From an uncultured Collinsella sp. (GTDB lineage: Bacteria; Actinomycetota; Coriobacteriia; Coriobacteriales; Coriobacteriaceae), in NCBI GenBank assembly GCA_900754745.1, contig CAAEEB010000103.1:1-64000 (forward strand): a stretch of DNA of 64,000 nt, read 5' to 3'. A program made the translations under genes and the position numbers. Below the pieces are notes generated by a model, which was given only the letters and a program-made list of their open reading frames with translations, had not been told where the DNA came from and searched no databases. Shown here piece after piece: positions 26,091 to 34,187 of the stretch (position 1 is the stretch's first letter; each line of letters starts with the position of its first letter).

Positions 26091-26119
26091 GCGAGAATGT
26101 TTGAGCATGGGATGATATA
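26091..26119. repeat. palindromic repeat element, half copy
   Basis: GCGAGAATGTTTGAGCATGG followed by (G)ATGATATAT repeats one half of the core and the inner arm of copy 2 with one change. No partner half is present, so it looks like a decayed or partial copy. Confidence 0.75.
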
Positions 26120-26158
26120 TAGGCGGGTCGGACCGGTCAGCGGACAGTACGTAAACGA

Positions 26159-26602
26159 CTAAGCGACGCCGCTAGAACCGAAGCCGCCGGCTCCTCGGTC
26201 GGTTTCGTCTAGTTCTTGTACTTCTACGAGGTTGACCGTGGGGACTTCTTGGATGACGAGTTGGGCGATGCGGTCGCCTTTGTTGATTTGGATGTTGTTC
26301 GTGGGGTCTAGGTTGATGAGGATGACTTTGAGCTCTCCTCGGTAGTGGGCGTCGATGAGGCCAGGAGTGTTGACTATGGACAGGCCTTGCTTAATGGCCA
26401 GGCCACTGCGGGGCTGGACAAAGCCGGCGTAGCCGTCGGGCAGAGCGATAGCTAGGCCCGTGGAGACCAGACGACGCTCAAAGGGCTTCAGAATGCAATC
26501 CTCGTTGGAACGCAGGTCAAGACCGGCATCTGTAGGATGGGCGTATTTGGGAAGTTCGACGGTTGGGTCGAGACGTTTAATGTTAACGGTAATGTTGGAC
26601 AT
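26159..26602 (-). CDS. dut: dUTP diphosphatase
   Basis: Dut hydrolyses dUTP to dUMP, keeping uracil out of DNA and feeding dTMP synthesis. It is a trimeric dUTPase with the five motifs visible: [33 protein letters not shown] with the catalytic Asp, KGDRIAQLV, and the C-terminal [10 protein letters not shown] arm. 147 aa is normal. It follows nrdR by 4 bases, so two nucleotide-metabolism genes share a transcript. Confidence 0.97.
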   Translation of the reverse strand: MSNITVNIKRLDPTVELPKYAHPTDAGLDLRSNEDCILKPFERRLVSTGLAIALPDGYAGFVQPRSGLAIKQGLSIVNTPGLIDAHYRGELKVILINLDPTNNIQINKGDRIAQLVIQEVPTVNLVEVQELDETDRGAGGFGSSGVA

Positions 26603-26606
26603 GAAA

Positions 26607-27050
26607 TCACCTTAGCTTGTCGAGCTCTTGCAGAAACTCATCGACGTCTTTGAAATCGCGATAGACCGAGGCAAAGCGGATGTAGGCCACTTTATCGATC
26701 TTGGTCAACCGCTTAAGAACCATATCGCCCAGCTCATGAGACGTAACGGCCGTAAGCGTACGGGAGCGAAGCTCGACCTCAATATCGTCAATGATCTCGT
26801 TGAGCTTTTTAGTATCGATATCACGCTTGATCGTGGCGCGCATCAAACCGACCAGCAGCTTATTGCGATCGAACCGTTGCTTGGATCCGTCTGACTTAAT
26901 GACCTCGATAGGGTCTTCACAACGCTCAAATGTCGTAAAGCGATAATTGCATGAGCAGCATTCGCGACGGCGCTTGATGGTGTTATTTGATTCCTGCATG
27001 CGGGAATCAACGACGCGGGTATGTGCCTTGCCGCATTTGGGACAGCGCAT
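26607..27050 (-). CDS. nrdR: transcriptional repressor NrdR
   Basis: NrdR senses ATP/dATP and represses ribonucleotide reductase genes. The N-terminal zinc ribbon has [10 protein letters not shown] and CCSCNYRF, and the ATP-cone domain starts at [18 protein letters not shown]. 147 aa is normal. The ribosome site and start codon lie inside an 11-bp palindrome (27046-27087), so its own translation or transcription may be controlled there. No nrd structural gene or obvious NrdR box is in the window. Confidence 0.96.
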   Translation of the reverse strand: MRCPKCGKAHTRVVDSRMQESNNTIKRRRECCSCNYRFTTFERCEDPIEVIKSDGSKQRFDRNKLLVGLMRATIKRDIDTKKLNEIIDDIEVELRSRTLTAVTSHELGDMVLKRLTKIDKVAYIRFASVYRDFKDVDEFLQELDKLR

Positions 27051-27087
27051 GGTACCTCCTCTAAAACGATTACAAGGGTACCATGCG
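27046..27087 (-). promoter_or_regulatory. 11-bp palindrome enclosing the nrdR ribosome site and start codon
   Basis: CGCATGGTACC (27046-27056) and GGTACCATGCG (27077-27087) are perfect inverted repeats. In the - strand transcript the second arm read contains the nrdR ATG, and GAGGAGG lies at the loop edge. An mRNA hairpin would hide the start; a DNA operator is the alternative. Confidence 0.6.
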
Positions 27088-27101
27088 ACGGTACTTAAAT
27101 C

Positions 27102-27551
27102 TTAGGAACGTGCGGGAACTTTAAGATGCGCACCGGCATCGAGTGAGCCATGCTCCAGGTGATTGACGTTGTGGATCATATCAGAGGTCTCCTGCGTGGA
27201 AAGACCCTCAATCGGATGCTCCTGGGCTAGCGACCACAAGGAATCGCCAGACTGAACACGGACGGTCTCGTAGGTAACGTTGGATACCGACTCGGCATAT
27301 GCGGCGTGACGAGCGCTGAAGATCGAGGTGGCAAGTACAAGGAAGAGCGTGAGCGCAACGGCCAGGGCGACAATCGTCGAAGCCTTTAGGGCAACGGGGG
27401 CCGAAGTCGTGGCGACGCACTGGTTGCGGACGGGCTTGCCAGGCAGTGTTTGGAAACCAGATCGGCCGCCTTTAACAACCGTGAAAGCCGGCGCCGCAGG
27501 CGTCTCGAGCTTAAGGGCGAGGTTTCCCTGGACCATATCCGTTGCGTTCAT
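27102..27551 (-). CDS. LysM-domain membrane protein, YneA-like SOS division inhibitor candidate
   Basis: A 149-aa protein. A ~55-residue cytoplasmic start is followed by a membrane segment at about residues 58-80 (IVALAVALTLFLVLATSI). A C-terminal LysM domain begins near YETVRVQSGDSLWSLAQE and ends in GAHLKVP. I start it at ATG 27551 (7 bases from AGGAG); ATG 27554 is also possible. It is divergent from lexA with three LexA boxes between them, the same layout as yneA-lexA in Bacillus, where YneA delays division after DNA damage. Function by analogy only. Confidence 0.85.
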   Translation of the reverse strand: MNATDMVQGNLALKLETPAAPAFTVVKGGRSGFQTLPGKPVRNQCVATTSAPVALKASTIVALAVALTLFLVLATSIFSARHAAYAESVSNVTYETVRVQSGDSLWSLAQEHPIEGLSTQETSDMIHNVNHLEHGSLDAGAHLKVPARS

Positions 27552-27621
27552 CATGTTCTCCTCTCGCGTGTTTTGCTGAGAACAGTTTTATCAAGCCGCG
27601 CGGACAAAAATGTCTAGCGCG

Positions 27622-27691
27622 AGAACGAATGTTCGGTTATTATTATCTTCGAACAGTTGTTCCTGTCAAGCAATAATCGAACATTTGTTTG
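27622..27691. promoter_or_regulatory. three LexA (SOS) boxes in the lexA/LysM divergent promoter
   Basis: Boxes with the Gram-positive form CGAACNNNNGTTCG lie at 27622-27635 (AGAACGAATGTTCG), 27650-27663 (CGAACAGTTGTTCC) and 27678-27691 (CGAACATTTGTTTG). The starts are exactly 28 bases apart. The first two have perfect GAAC/GTTC halves. Confidence 0.92.
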
Positions 27692-27714
27692 ACATTGGCA
27701 GAGAGGATCCCCTG

Positions 27715-28359
27715 ATGGCTCGCAAAATTACCAAGCGTCAGCAGCAGATTTACGACTTCATCAAGGAATATCAGCAGGAGAAGGGCTATCCGCCCAGTGT
27801 GCGCGAGATGGCATCGGCCGTAGGCCTCTCCTCCCCCAGCACGGTGCATGCTCATCTCTCTGCCCTGGAGGCTCGAGGGCTGCTCAAGCGCGATGCCACC
27901 AAGCCTCGCGCCCTAGAGCTTTTTGATGAGGACGGATCCTCCGTCTCGATTTCCAAATCCGATGAACCCACAGCGCCCCGCGGAACGGTCTCACTGCCGC
28001 TCGTCGGTCGCGTCGCGGCTGGGATTCCCATTCTGGCCGAGCAAAATATCGAGGACACCTTTACCATCCCAACCGAAATCGCCACAGACCAGGGCTCCTT
28101 TATCCTTGAAGTGCACGGCAACTCAATGATCAATGTCGGCATCTACAACGGTGACTACATTATCGTTCGCGAGCAAAAGAGCGCCATGAACGGCGAAATC
28201 GTCGTGGCCATGATCGATGGCTCGGCGACCGTCAAGACGTTCTACAAGGAGCAGGGGCGCGTGCGCCTGCAGCCCGAGAACGACACCATGGAGCCCATCT
28301 ATGCGACGAACCCCGTTATTTTGGGTAAGGTTGTCGGATTAATGCGCCGGTTCTCGTAA
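27715..28359 (+). CDS. lexA: SOS response repressor LexA
   Basis: LexA represses DNA-damage genes until activated RecA makes it cut itself. The N-terminal winged helix (PPSVREMASAVGLSSPSTVH) binds the box. The autocleavage site Ala102-Gly103 is in RVAAGIP, and the Ser/Lys dyad is Ser137 (GNSMIN) and Lys174 (TVKTF). The 214-aa length is usual. ATG 27715 follows GAGAGGA. Three boxes upstream imply autoregulation. The stop codon overlaps the next start (TAATG). Confidence 0.97.
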   Translation: MARKITKRQQQIYDFIKEYQQEKGYPPSVREMASAVGLSSPSTVHAHLSALEARGLLKRDATKPRALELFDEDGSSVSISKSDEPTAPRGTVSLPLVGRVAAGIPILAEQNIEDTFTIPTEIATDQGSFILEVHGNSMINVGIYNGDYIIVREQKSAMNGEIVVAMIDGSATVKTFYKEQGRVRLQPENDTMEPIYATNPVILGKVVGLMRRFS

Positions 28360-29063
28360 TGCAAAAACGCATCACCATATTTGATACCATCCGCGGGTTT
28401 ACGATGCTATCGATGGCAGGTTTTCACGCCTGCTACGATTTGGCCTACCTATATGGATGGGATATGCCATGGTTTACCGAAACGGTTTTCCAGGATATCT
28501 GGCGCGCTAGTATCAGCTGGGTATTTTTGTTTATCGCCGGTTGGATGTGCACGCTCTCGCGCAATAACGTTAAGCGCGCCCTCAAATACGCGGCCGCAGC
28601 CTTGATCGTATGGATTGCAACTACACTGGTATCAGTCGACGATTCGGTAAACTTTGGCATCATTTATTGCATGGCGGCGTGCACCGCGGTGGTTGCACTC
28701 ACCCGTCCGCTACTCCAAAAATTACCGGGCTCGTGGGGCATCGCAGTATGCCTTGTTCTTTTTACCCTAACCTGGGGCATTCCAAAGGCGGTCTACCCAC
28801 TCCCCTACCTGGCATGGCTTGGATTCCCGGGCCCGGATTTTGTTTCGGGAGACTACTATCCGCTCATTCCATTTGTCTTTATGTACCTTACCGGCTTCTT
28901 TACTGCCCAGGCAGCACAAGCATCAAGCCACGAAGCGCCGGCATGGGCATACGCCAATCCCATCCCGGCGCTCGCAGTCCTCGGTCGGCATGCCTTACCG
29001 TTCTACCTACTCCATCAGCCTGTCATTCTAGGCGTGCTAGAGCTCGTTTACTCCGTACGATAG
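28359..29063 (+). CDS. DUF1624 / HGSNAT-like multi-pass membrane protein
   Basis: A 234-aa membrane protein with about seven hydrophobic segments. The start RITIFDTIRGFTMLSMAGFH and the middle NFGIIYCMAACTAVVAL match the DUF1624 (heparan-alpha-glucosaminide N-acetyltransferase-like) family, thought to move acyl groups across a membrane. It is translationally coupled to lexA (TAATG), so it may be expressed with the SOS regulon, an unexplained pairing. Its last 16 bases overlap the end of the convergent hflX gene. Confidence 0.82.
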   Translation: MQKRITIFDTIRGFTMLSMAGFHACYDLAYLYGWDMPWFTETVFQDIWRASISWVFLFIAGWMCTLSRNNVKRALKYAAAALIVWIATTLVSVDDSVNFGIIYCMAACTAVVALTRPLLQKLPGSWGIAVCLVLFTLTWGIPKAVYPLPYLAWLGFPGPDFVSGDYYPLIPFVFMYLTGFFTAQAAQASSHEAPAWAYANPIPALAVLGRHALPFYLLHQPVILGVLELVYSVR

Positions 29064-30337
29064 CGCTCAAGACGCGACGCGATTCGGGCCGGCATCTTTG
29101 CCACAATGCGAACGCCGTCCTCTAGATATTCCTCATGCAGAAGGGTTCCCTGCTCATGCACCAGCGTAATGAGGGCGCCCTCGCGATACGGGATATCAGC
29201 GGAGAGCAACACATCGGTGGCAGCCGCCTCACGAGCAATTCGGTCGACGAGATCGTCGAGCCCCTCGCCTGTCTGGGCCGAGAACAACACGGCCTCGGGA
29301 TAGCGACGACGGAAACTCAATCGATCGACGCTATCGAGTAGGTCGATTTTATTGAACACCGTAAGCGTCAAACGCTCGCCAGCACCGATCTCGTCAAGAA
29401 CGCGATCGACTGCCTCGAGCTGGCGCTCGTAGTCCTCGTCAGAGGCATCCACAACTTTAAGGATCAGGTCGGCACCAAGGACCTCAGACAGCGTGGACTT
29501 AAAGGCATCAACGAGACCATGCGGAAGCTTTTGAATAAAGCCAACGGTATCGGTAATGGTCATGCCACGACCGCCGGGCAAGCGATACGAGCGCGTCGTC
29601 GGATCGAGCGTGGCAAACAATTTGTCCTGCGAAAGCACCGTAGACCCGGTCAGGCGATTGAGCAACGTCGACTTACCGGCATTGGTATAACCGGCTAAGG
29701 CAACGCGAAACGCGGGCGACTCGATACGACTCTTTGACTGGACATCGCGGCGTTGTTCGACCTGCTTAAGCTCGCGCCGAAGCGCAGCGATCTTATTGCG
29801 AATCAAACGTCGGTCAACCTCGAGCTGGCTTTCGCCCTGACCAAAGCGCGAACCAATGCCACCGCGCGTCTGCTCTTTAGCAAGATGGCTCCACATACCG
29901 CGCAAGCGGGGCAACAGATACTGCAATTGGGCTAGCTGCACCTGCAGGCGACCCTCACGGGTCTGAGCGTGCAGGCCAAAGATATCGAGAATCAGCGCCG
30001 TACGGTCGATAATCTTAACAGGTTCGCCCACGGCTTTCTCCAGATACGACTGCTGCGAGGGCGTTAAATCGTCGTCGAAGATAACAACATCGGCATCCAT
30101 ACGATGCACGAGACCGCAAAGCTCCTCAACCTTACCGGAGCCAATAAACGATTTTGGATACGGCTTAACCAGACGCTGCGACAAACGCGCCACGCACTGG
30201 GCGCCAGCCGTATGGGCCAGGCGCTCAAGCTCGTCAAGCGAACGATCGAGCGGCCAGGCGTTATCGCGCCACTCAACTCCGACAAGAACGGCACGTTCGG
30301 GCTCAGGTGCTGTGGGAACGAGGGGAAACCGAGCCAT
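29048..30337 (-). CDS. hflX: ribosome-dissociating GTPase HflX
   Basis: HflX splits stalled ribosomes after stress. The N-terminal HflX domain (KPYPKSFIGSGKVEEL, GLHAQTREGRLQVQLAQL, a glycine-rich RGGIGSRFGQGESQLE) precedes the G domain with GYTNAGKSTLLN near residue 215, DTVGF and NKID. 429 aa is normal. It starts as TAATG within the miaA stop codon, and no Hfq gene is near. Confidence 0.95.
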   Translation of the reverse strand: MARFPLVPTAPEPERAVLVGVEWRDNAWPLDRSLDELERLAHTAGAQCVARLSQRLVKPYPKSFIGSGKVEELCGLVHRMDADVVIFDDDLTPSQQSYLEKAVGEPVKIIDRTALILDIFGLHAQTREGRLQVQLAQLQYLLPRLRGMWSHLAKEQTRGGIGSRFGQGESQLEVDRRLIRNKIAALRRELKQVEQRRDVQSKSRIESPAFRVALAGYTNAGKSTLLNRLTGSTVLSQDKLFATLDPTTRSYRLPGGRGMTITDTVGFIQKLPHGLVDAFKSTLSEVLGADLILKVVDASDEDYERQLEAVDRVLDEIGAGERLTLTVFNKIDLLDSVDRLSFRRRYPEAVLFSAQTGEGLDDLVDRIAREAAATDVLLSADIPYREGALITLVHEQGTLLHEEYLEDGVRIVAKMPARIASRLERYRTE

Positions 30338-31275
30338 TAGGCCGCCTCAATACGATGAAGGATATCCTCAACGACCTCATCGATCGTAAACTCATCCATA
30401 TCGAACCACACGATGCGGTCATCGCGTTTAAACCACGAAAGCTGACGCTTGGCATAGCGGCGCGAGCGCATCTTGATGAGTTCGCGAGCCTCATCCATAG
30501 ACATCACGCCGTCAAAGGCATCGATAATCTCTTTATAGCCAATCGCCTGCATCGAAGTCAGGGCATCTCCCAGTCCCTTGTCCATAAGACCACGAACCTC
30601 ATCAACAAGACCTTGCTCAAACATCAGATCGACGCGAAGGTTAATGCGCTCGTAAAGCGCCTCGCGATTACGCATCAATCCAAACCACAGAGCGTGATAA
30701 TGCTCGCGCGGAACACTAAACTGCGACTTTTGCTGTGCGTAGGACACGCCATCATCATGCATTTCCAGCGCGCGAATCACGCGACGAACATTATGGGGGT
30801 GGATGACCGCGGCGGACTCTGGGTCACGCTCGGCAAGCAGCGCGTGCAGCGCCTCCTCGCCAATGCGCTCGGCAAGCTCCTGATACCCCGCGCGGCGATC
30901 GTCCTCAAGCTCGCCCGAGGGAAAATCCATCTCATCCAGGGCCGCCTTGAGATACAGGCCCGTACCCCCGCAAAACACCGGTAGGCGGTCCTCGCCCAGC
31001 AAGCGCTCAACATGCACACGAGCGTCTGCCTGATACAACGCCGCAGAATATGCAGCGCCCGGTTCAACAATATCGACCAGGCGTAGAGGCGCCGTGCATT
31101 CCTCAGGTGTCATCTTGGCAGTGCCGATATCCATACCTCGATAGATTTGCATCGCGTCACACGACAGCACATCGGACGAAAGGCGAGCCGCCAAACGATC
31201 TGCGACATCACTTTTACCAACTGCGGTCGGACCGACAATCGCAACGGCAGAAAGGCCTGCCCCGGGAGAAATCAT
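30337..31275 (-). CDS. miaA: tRNA dimethylallyltransferase
   Basis: MiaA adds dimethylallyl to A37 of tRNAs reading U-starting codons; MiaB then methylthiolates it. The P-loop GPTAVGKSDVA is at residues ~13-23, followed by SCDAMQIYRGMDIGTAK and FCGGTGLYLKA. The start at 31275 (MISPGAGL) overlaps the miaB stop by one base (TAATG). A longer upstream start would lie within miaB. 312 aa is normal. Confidence 0.96.
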   Translation of the reverse strand: MISPGAGLSAVAIVGPTAVGKSDVADRLAARLSSDVLSCDAMQIYRGMDIGTAKMTPEECTAPLRLVDIVEPGAAYSAALYQADARVHVERLLGEDRLPVFCGGTGLYLKAALDEMDFPSGELEDDRRAGYQELAERIGEEALHALLAERDPESAAVIHPHNVRRVIRALEMHDDGVSYAQQKSQFSVPREHYHALWFGLMRNREALYERINLRVDLMFEQGLVDEVRGLMDKGLGDALTSMQAIGYKEIIDAFDGVMSMDEARELIKMRSRRYAKRQLSWFKRDDRIVWFDMDEFTIDEVVEDILHRIEAA

Positions 31276-32645
31276 TAGCGCGGCTCGCCCACAACGGATC
31301 CGGACAGATACCACGTCTTGGCAACGTCGACGTCAACATCGACAATCTTGCCAATCAGCTGATCGATGCTGTAGCCCTCGGGAATCGGTGCATGAACGGT
31401 CTGATTCTTAGGACTCTTGCCCAGCAGCATCGCGTCATTCTTTTTGCTCGTACCCTCAATAAGCGCCGGCACAACGGTGCGGAGCTCACCTTGGTTATAC
31501 TCGTGCGCTGTGGTCTCGATAACCTTCACCAGACGGTTGAAGCGCTCAAGAATTACCTCATGCGGCGTGGGATCGTCAATCTCGGCAGCCGGAGTACCGG
31601 CGCGCTTGGAATAGATAAACGTATAGGCCTGAGCATAACGGACCGTCTCGGCAAGCGAGAGCGTCTGCTCAAAGTCTTCCTCGGTCTCTCCGGGGAAGCC
31701 CACGATGATATCAGTCGAAAGCGCGATATTGGGCATACGATTACGGATGCGATCGACCAGGCCCAGATAATCCTCGCGCGTATAGCGACGGTTCATCTCT
31801 TTAAGGATGCGCGTCGAGCCCGACTGAACGGCCAGGTGCAGCTGCGGCATGACGGCAGGCGTCTCGGCCATAGCGTCGATGGTCTCGGGCAGCAGGTCTT
31901 TGGGGTGCGAGGAAGTAAAGAAGATACGCTCTACACCCGTATCGCCCACGGCGCGCAACAGTTCGGCAAAGCGAGGCTTGCCAAAAAGATCACGACCATA
32001 GGAGTTGACGTTTTGACCCAAAAGCGTGACCTCACGCACGCCCTGGCGTACCAGACCGGTCACCTCGTCGACAATCTCCTCGAAAGGACGGCTCTTTTCG
32101 CGACCGCGCACATACGGCACGATGCAATAGGTGCAGAAGTTATTACAGCCCGTCATAATGGGGACCCAGGCATGATACTGAGTCTCACGATGCCACGGCA
32201 TGCTCATAGCATCCGTGTCCTCGTGCTCGTTGGTGCGAATATGACGCTTGCCGTCCAAGAATGCCTCGGCAATGAGCTCGGCAACATGCGCGATGGAATG
32301 CGTGCCAAAGATAACATTGACATTATCGACATTGGTGAGCAGACCCTCGCCGTCGCGCTGAGCGATGCAGCCGCCCACGGCGACCACGCGCTTGCCCGAG
32401 GGCGAAGGCGGAAGGCTCTTACAAGAGTTGCACTGACCGTACAGACGGGTGTCAGCGGCCTCACGAACGCAGCACGTCATGAACACGACAATGTCAGCAT
32501 GCTCCGGATCGAGCGCCATGAGGCAGCCATATGAGTCGAGCAGGCCACTCACGCGCTCGGAGTCGTGCTGATTCATCTGGCAGCCAAAGGTGCGGATAAA
32601 GTAGGTTTTACCGGCAAGAATATCGCGTACGGAACCCTGGTCCAT
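31275..32645 (-). CDS. miaB: tRNA-2-methylthio-N6-dimethylallyladenosine synthase
   Basis: MiaB is a radical-SAM methylthiotransferase acting on i6A37. The N-terminal UPF0004 domain has TFGCQMNQHDSERV and CCVRE cysteines for the second cluster. The radical SAM motif is GCNNFCTYCIVPYVRG (CX3CX2C), and a TRAM domain closes the protein. The start at 32645 (MDQGSVRDI) gives 456 aa; a longer in-frame start at 32696 lacks a better ribosome site. It lies with miaA as usual. Confidence 0.96.
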   Translation of the reverse strand: MDQGSVRDILAGKTYFIRTFGCQMNQHDSERVSGLLDSYGCLMALDPEHADIVVFMTCCVREAADTRLYGQCNSCKSLPPSPSGKRVVAVGGCIAQRDGEGLLTNVDNVNVIFGTHSIAHVAELIAEAFLDGKRHIRTNEHEDTDAMSMPWHRETQYHAWVPIMTGCNNFCTYCIVPYVRGREKSRPFEEIVDEVTGLVRQGVREVTLLGQNVNSYGRDLFGKPRFAELLRAVGDTGVERIFFTSSHPKDLLPETIDAMAETPAVMPQLHLAVQSGSTRILKEMNRRYTREDYLGLVDRIRNRMPNIALSTDIIVGFPGETEEDFEQTLSLAETVRYAQAYTFIYSKRAGTPAAEIDDPTPHEVILERFNRLVKVIETTAHEYNQGELRTVVPALIEGTSKKNDAMLLGKSPKNQTVHAPIPEGYSIDQLIGKIVDVDVDVAKTWYLSGSVVGEPR

Positions 32646-32708
32646 GTGTATAAGTCCTAACGAGGTGGAATAGGCAGAATCAAAGAGCGCGAGCAAAGAG
32701 CAAACACG

Positions 32709-33026
32709 CTATGCCACAGGCTTAACGTCGTCCATCACAACGTTATCCATAGCAGCTCGATTAATCTGATGAACGTAAATAGAAAGACGGATGGCCGTGC
32801 GCGACTCCCCGTTGATGAGAATGTCGGAGAACACCGGCGCGCAGGAAATATCAAACCCGGTCGGAATCAAAAATCCGCGTGCAATGGCCACAGCCTTAAT
32901 GGCCTGATTGACGGCACCCGCGCCGACACACTGAATATTGACGGGAACACCATCTTTGACCATGCCGGCAATGGCGCCGGCAACGGACGCGGGCGATGAT
33001 TTGCTTGATACCTTCAGGCAATCCAT
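32709..33026 (-). CDS. spoVS: stage V sporulation protein S family
   Basis: A 105-aa protein that is nearly all SpoVS/Alba-like domain (LKVSSKSSPASVAGAIAG, CVGAGAVNQAIKAVAIARG). SpoVS affects sporulation in Bacillus but also occurs widely in non-spore-formers, where its role is unknown; nucleic-acid binding is inferred from the Alba-like fold. AGGAG lies 7 bases from the ATG at 33026. Its place between an rny operon and miaB is conserved in many Gram-positive bacteria. Confidence 0.95.
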   Translation of the reverse strand: MDCLKVSSKSSPASVAGAIAGMVKDGVPVNIQCVGAGAVNQAIKAVAIARGFLIPTGFDISCAPVFSDILINGESRTAIRLSIYVHQINRAAMDNVVMDDVKPVA

Positions 33027-33100
33027 GAATAAACTCCTGCGTTTAAAAGTACGTTTTAACTGCAATAACTGTATCGTACCGAACGGACTCGGTAAAGATG

Positions 33101-34186
33101 CTATTCCTCTTTGGCAAGATCGAACGTCACAGTGATGCGATCACGTGAAACACGAATCTTGGGGTCGCCGCAAAGGTTGAGATAGTACCGCGATGCAAGG
33201 TCGTTAAAGTCGCGCTCGACGGCTCGCGAAAACTGCGCCATGTCGTCCTTGGCGATACGCAGCCCGCGACGATCTTTAGCAAGATCAACCGGAACAGACG
33301 CATGTGAGGACGAATCGCGCTCGCGTAGCAGGCGTGCGGTCACACCGCGAACGGGCTTAATCTGGCCCGCCAAGATACGATGTGCCGTACGCTCGGACAT
33401 CTCAAGGCCCAAACCCGAACAGATACGGATAAAGTCTTCCGCATCCGAAGCAAGACCCAGGCGATCGACAACGGGAAGCTCGGCTTCGTCATCGATAAAC
33501 AAAAGACGAGAAGCATCGAGACGGCTGGACGCCTGAGCATGCAGCGTCGCGGCGATCTCGGACGGAGACCCCAGATAGACATCACAGGCGCGCAGCTCCT
33601 CGAGGGCAAACTCGCAGGCGGCGCGAATGATGTTGTGAGGGCCGCGGGCGCAGACATAGTGACCATCCTCGTCCTTCACGGCCTGAGGCCAGCTGGACTG
33701 ATCGGCGCGCTCGCCAAGGCGGTCGGTAGCGACGCTCACCTTAAAGACCGAGCCAAGGTCAACATCCGACGCGACAACGCGTGCCTCGTCGGTGTTCTGC
33801 TTAATCGAGAACAATGCCATGCCTCGACCGTGAACGCCCCAACGATCCATCTTCATGCTCTCGAGCTTGGAGGTAACGCGGGCATCGAAGATACGCTCCT
33901 GCATATCCCGCGGCACGCCCGAGCCGTTATCCAGAAAGACGAGCGTACGGACGCCATCTTCCTTGGTCGTGGCGAGATAGACCTTGTCGGCGCCGGCATC
34001 GCGAGCGTTGCGCAGCATTTCGATGACAATATCCTCGACATGCTGAATGTCGTGCTTTGCCTGGCGCCGTTCGGCCTCCGAAACGCGGAGGCGGACATAC
34101 CCCTCGCCAAGGTTCTCCTCGACGCGAAGGTTGCCCTCCCCCGACATCGACGCGATAAATGAGATGAGCTCGTTCGCGTCGTTCAT
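33101..34186 (-). CDS. GHKL/HATPase-fold ATP-binding protein, function unknown
   Basis: A 361-aa protein whose N-terminal half is a GHKL ATPase domain. The N-box is IVIEMLRNARDAGADKV, the G1 box DNGSGVP and the G2 region WGVHGRGMALFSI. It lacks a histidine-kinase dimerisation domain, an Hsp90 middle domain and membrane segments, so it is not a standard sensor kinase, Hsp90 or MutL. The C-terminal half is not recognised. It starts 1 base after the rny stop and precedes spoVS, so it is co-transcribed with RNase Y and may act with it. Confidence 0.75.
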   Translation of the reverse strand: MNDANELISFIASMSGEGNLRVEENLGEGYVRLRVSEAERRQAKHDIQHVEDIVIEMLRNARDAGADKVYLATTKEDGVRTLVFLDNGSGVPRDMQERIFDARVTSKLESMKMDRWGVHGRGMALFSIKQNTDEARVVASDVDLGSVFKVSVATDRLGERADQSSWPQAVKDEDGHYVCARGPHNIIRAACEFALEELRACDVYLGSPSEIAATLHAQASSRLDASRLLFIDDEAELPVVDRLGLASDAEDFIRICSGLGLEMSERTAHRILAGQIKPVRGVTARLLRERDSSSHASVPVDLAKDRRGLRIAKDDMAQFSRAVERDFNDLASRYYLNLCGDPKIRVSRDRITVTFDLAKEE

Positions 34187-34187
34187 G

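Larger units (their letters stand above)
25695..26158. other. 464-base intergenic region packed with palindromes
   Basis: No gene is supported here. It lies between the convergent glycosyltransferase and dut genes and holds three palindromic structures (25705-25808, 25872-25956, 25970-26072) and a half copy (26091-26119). The base composition of the middle section is A/T-richer than the neighbouring genes. Confidence 0.85.

Noticed and set aside
25705-26119. CRISPR array or insertion-sequence remnant
   Set aside because: The copies are palindromic, in opposite orientation, too few and unevenly spaced for CRISPR, and no transposase or target duplication is visible.
27689-27694. TTGACA as the lexA -35 element
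   Set aside because: It overlaps the third LexA box but a -10 at normal spacing would fall at the lexA start codon, with no room for a ribosome site.
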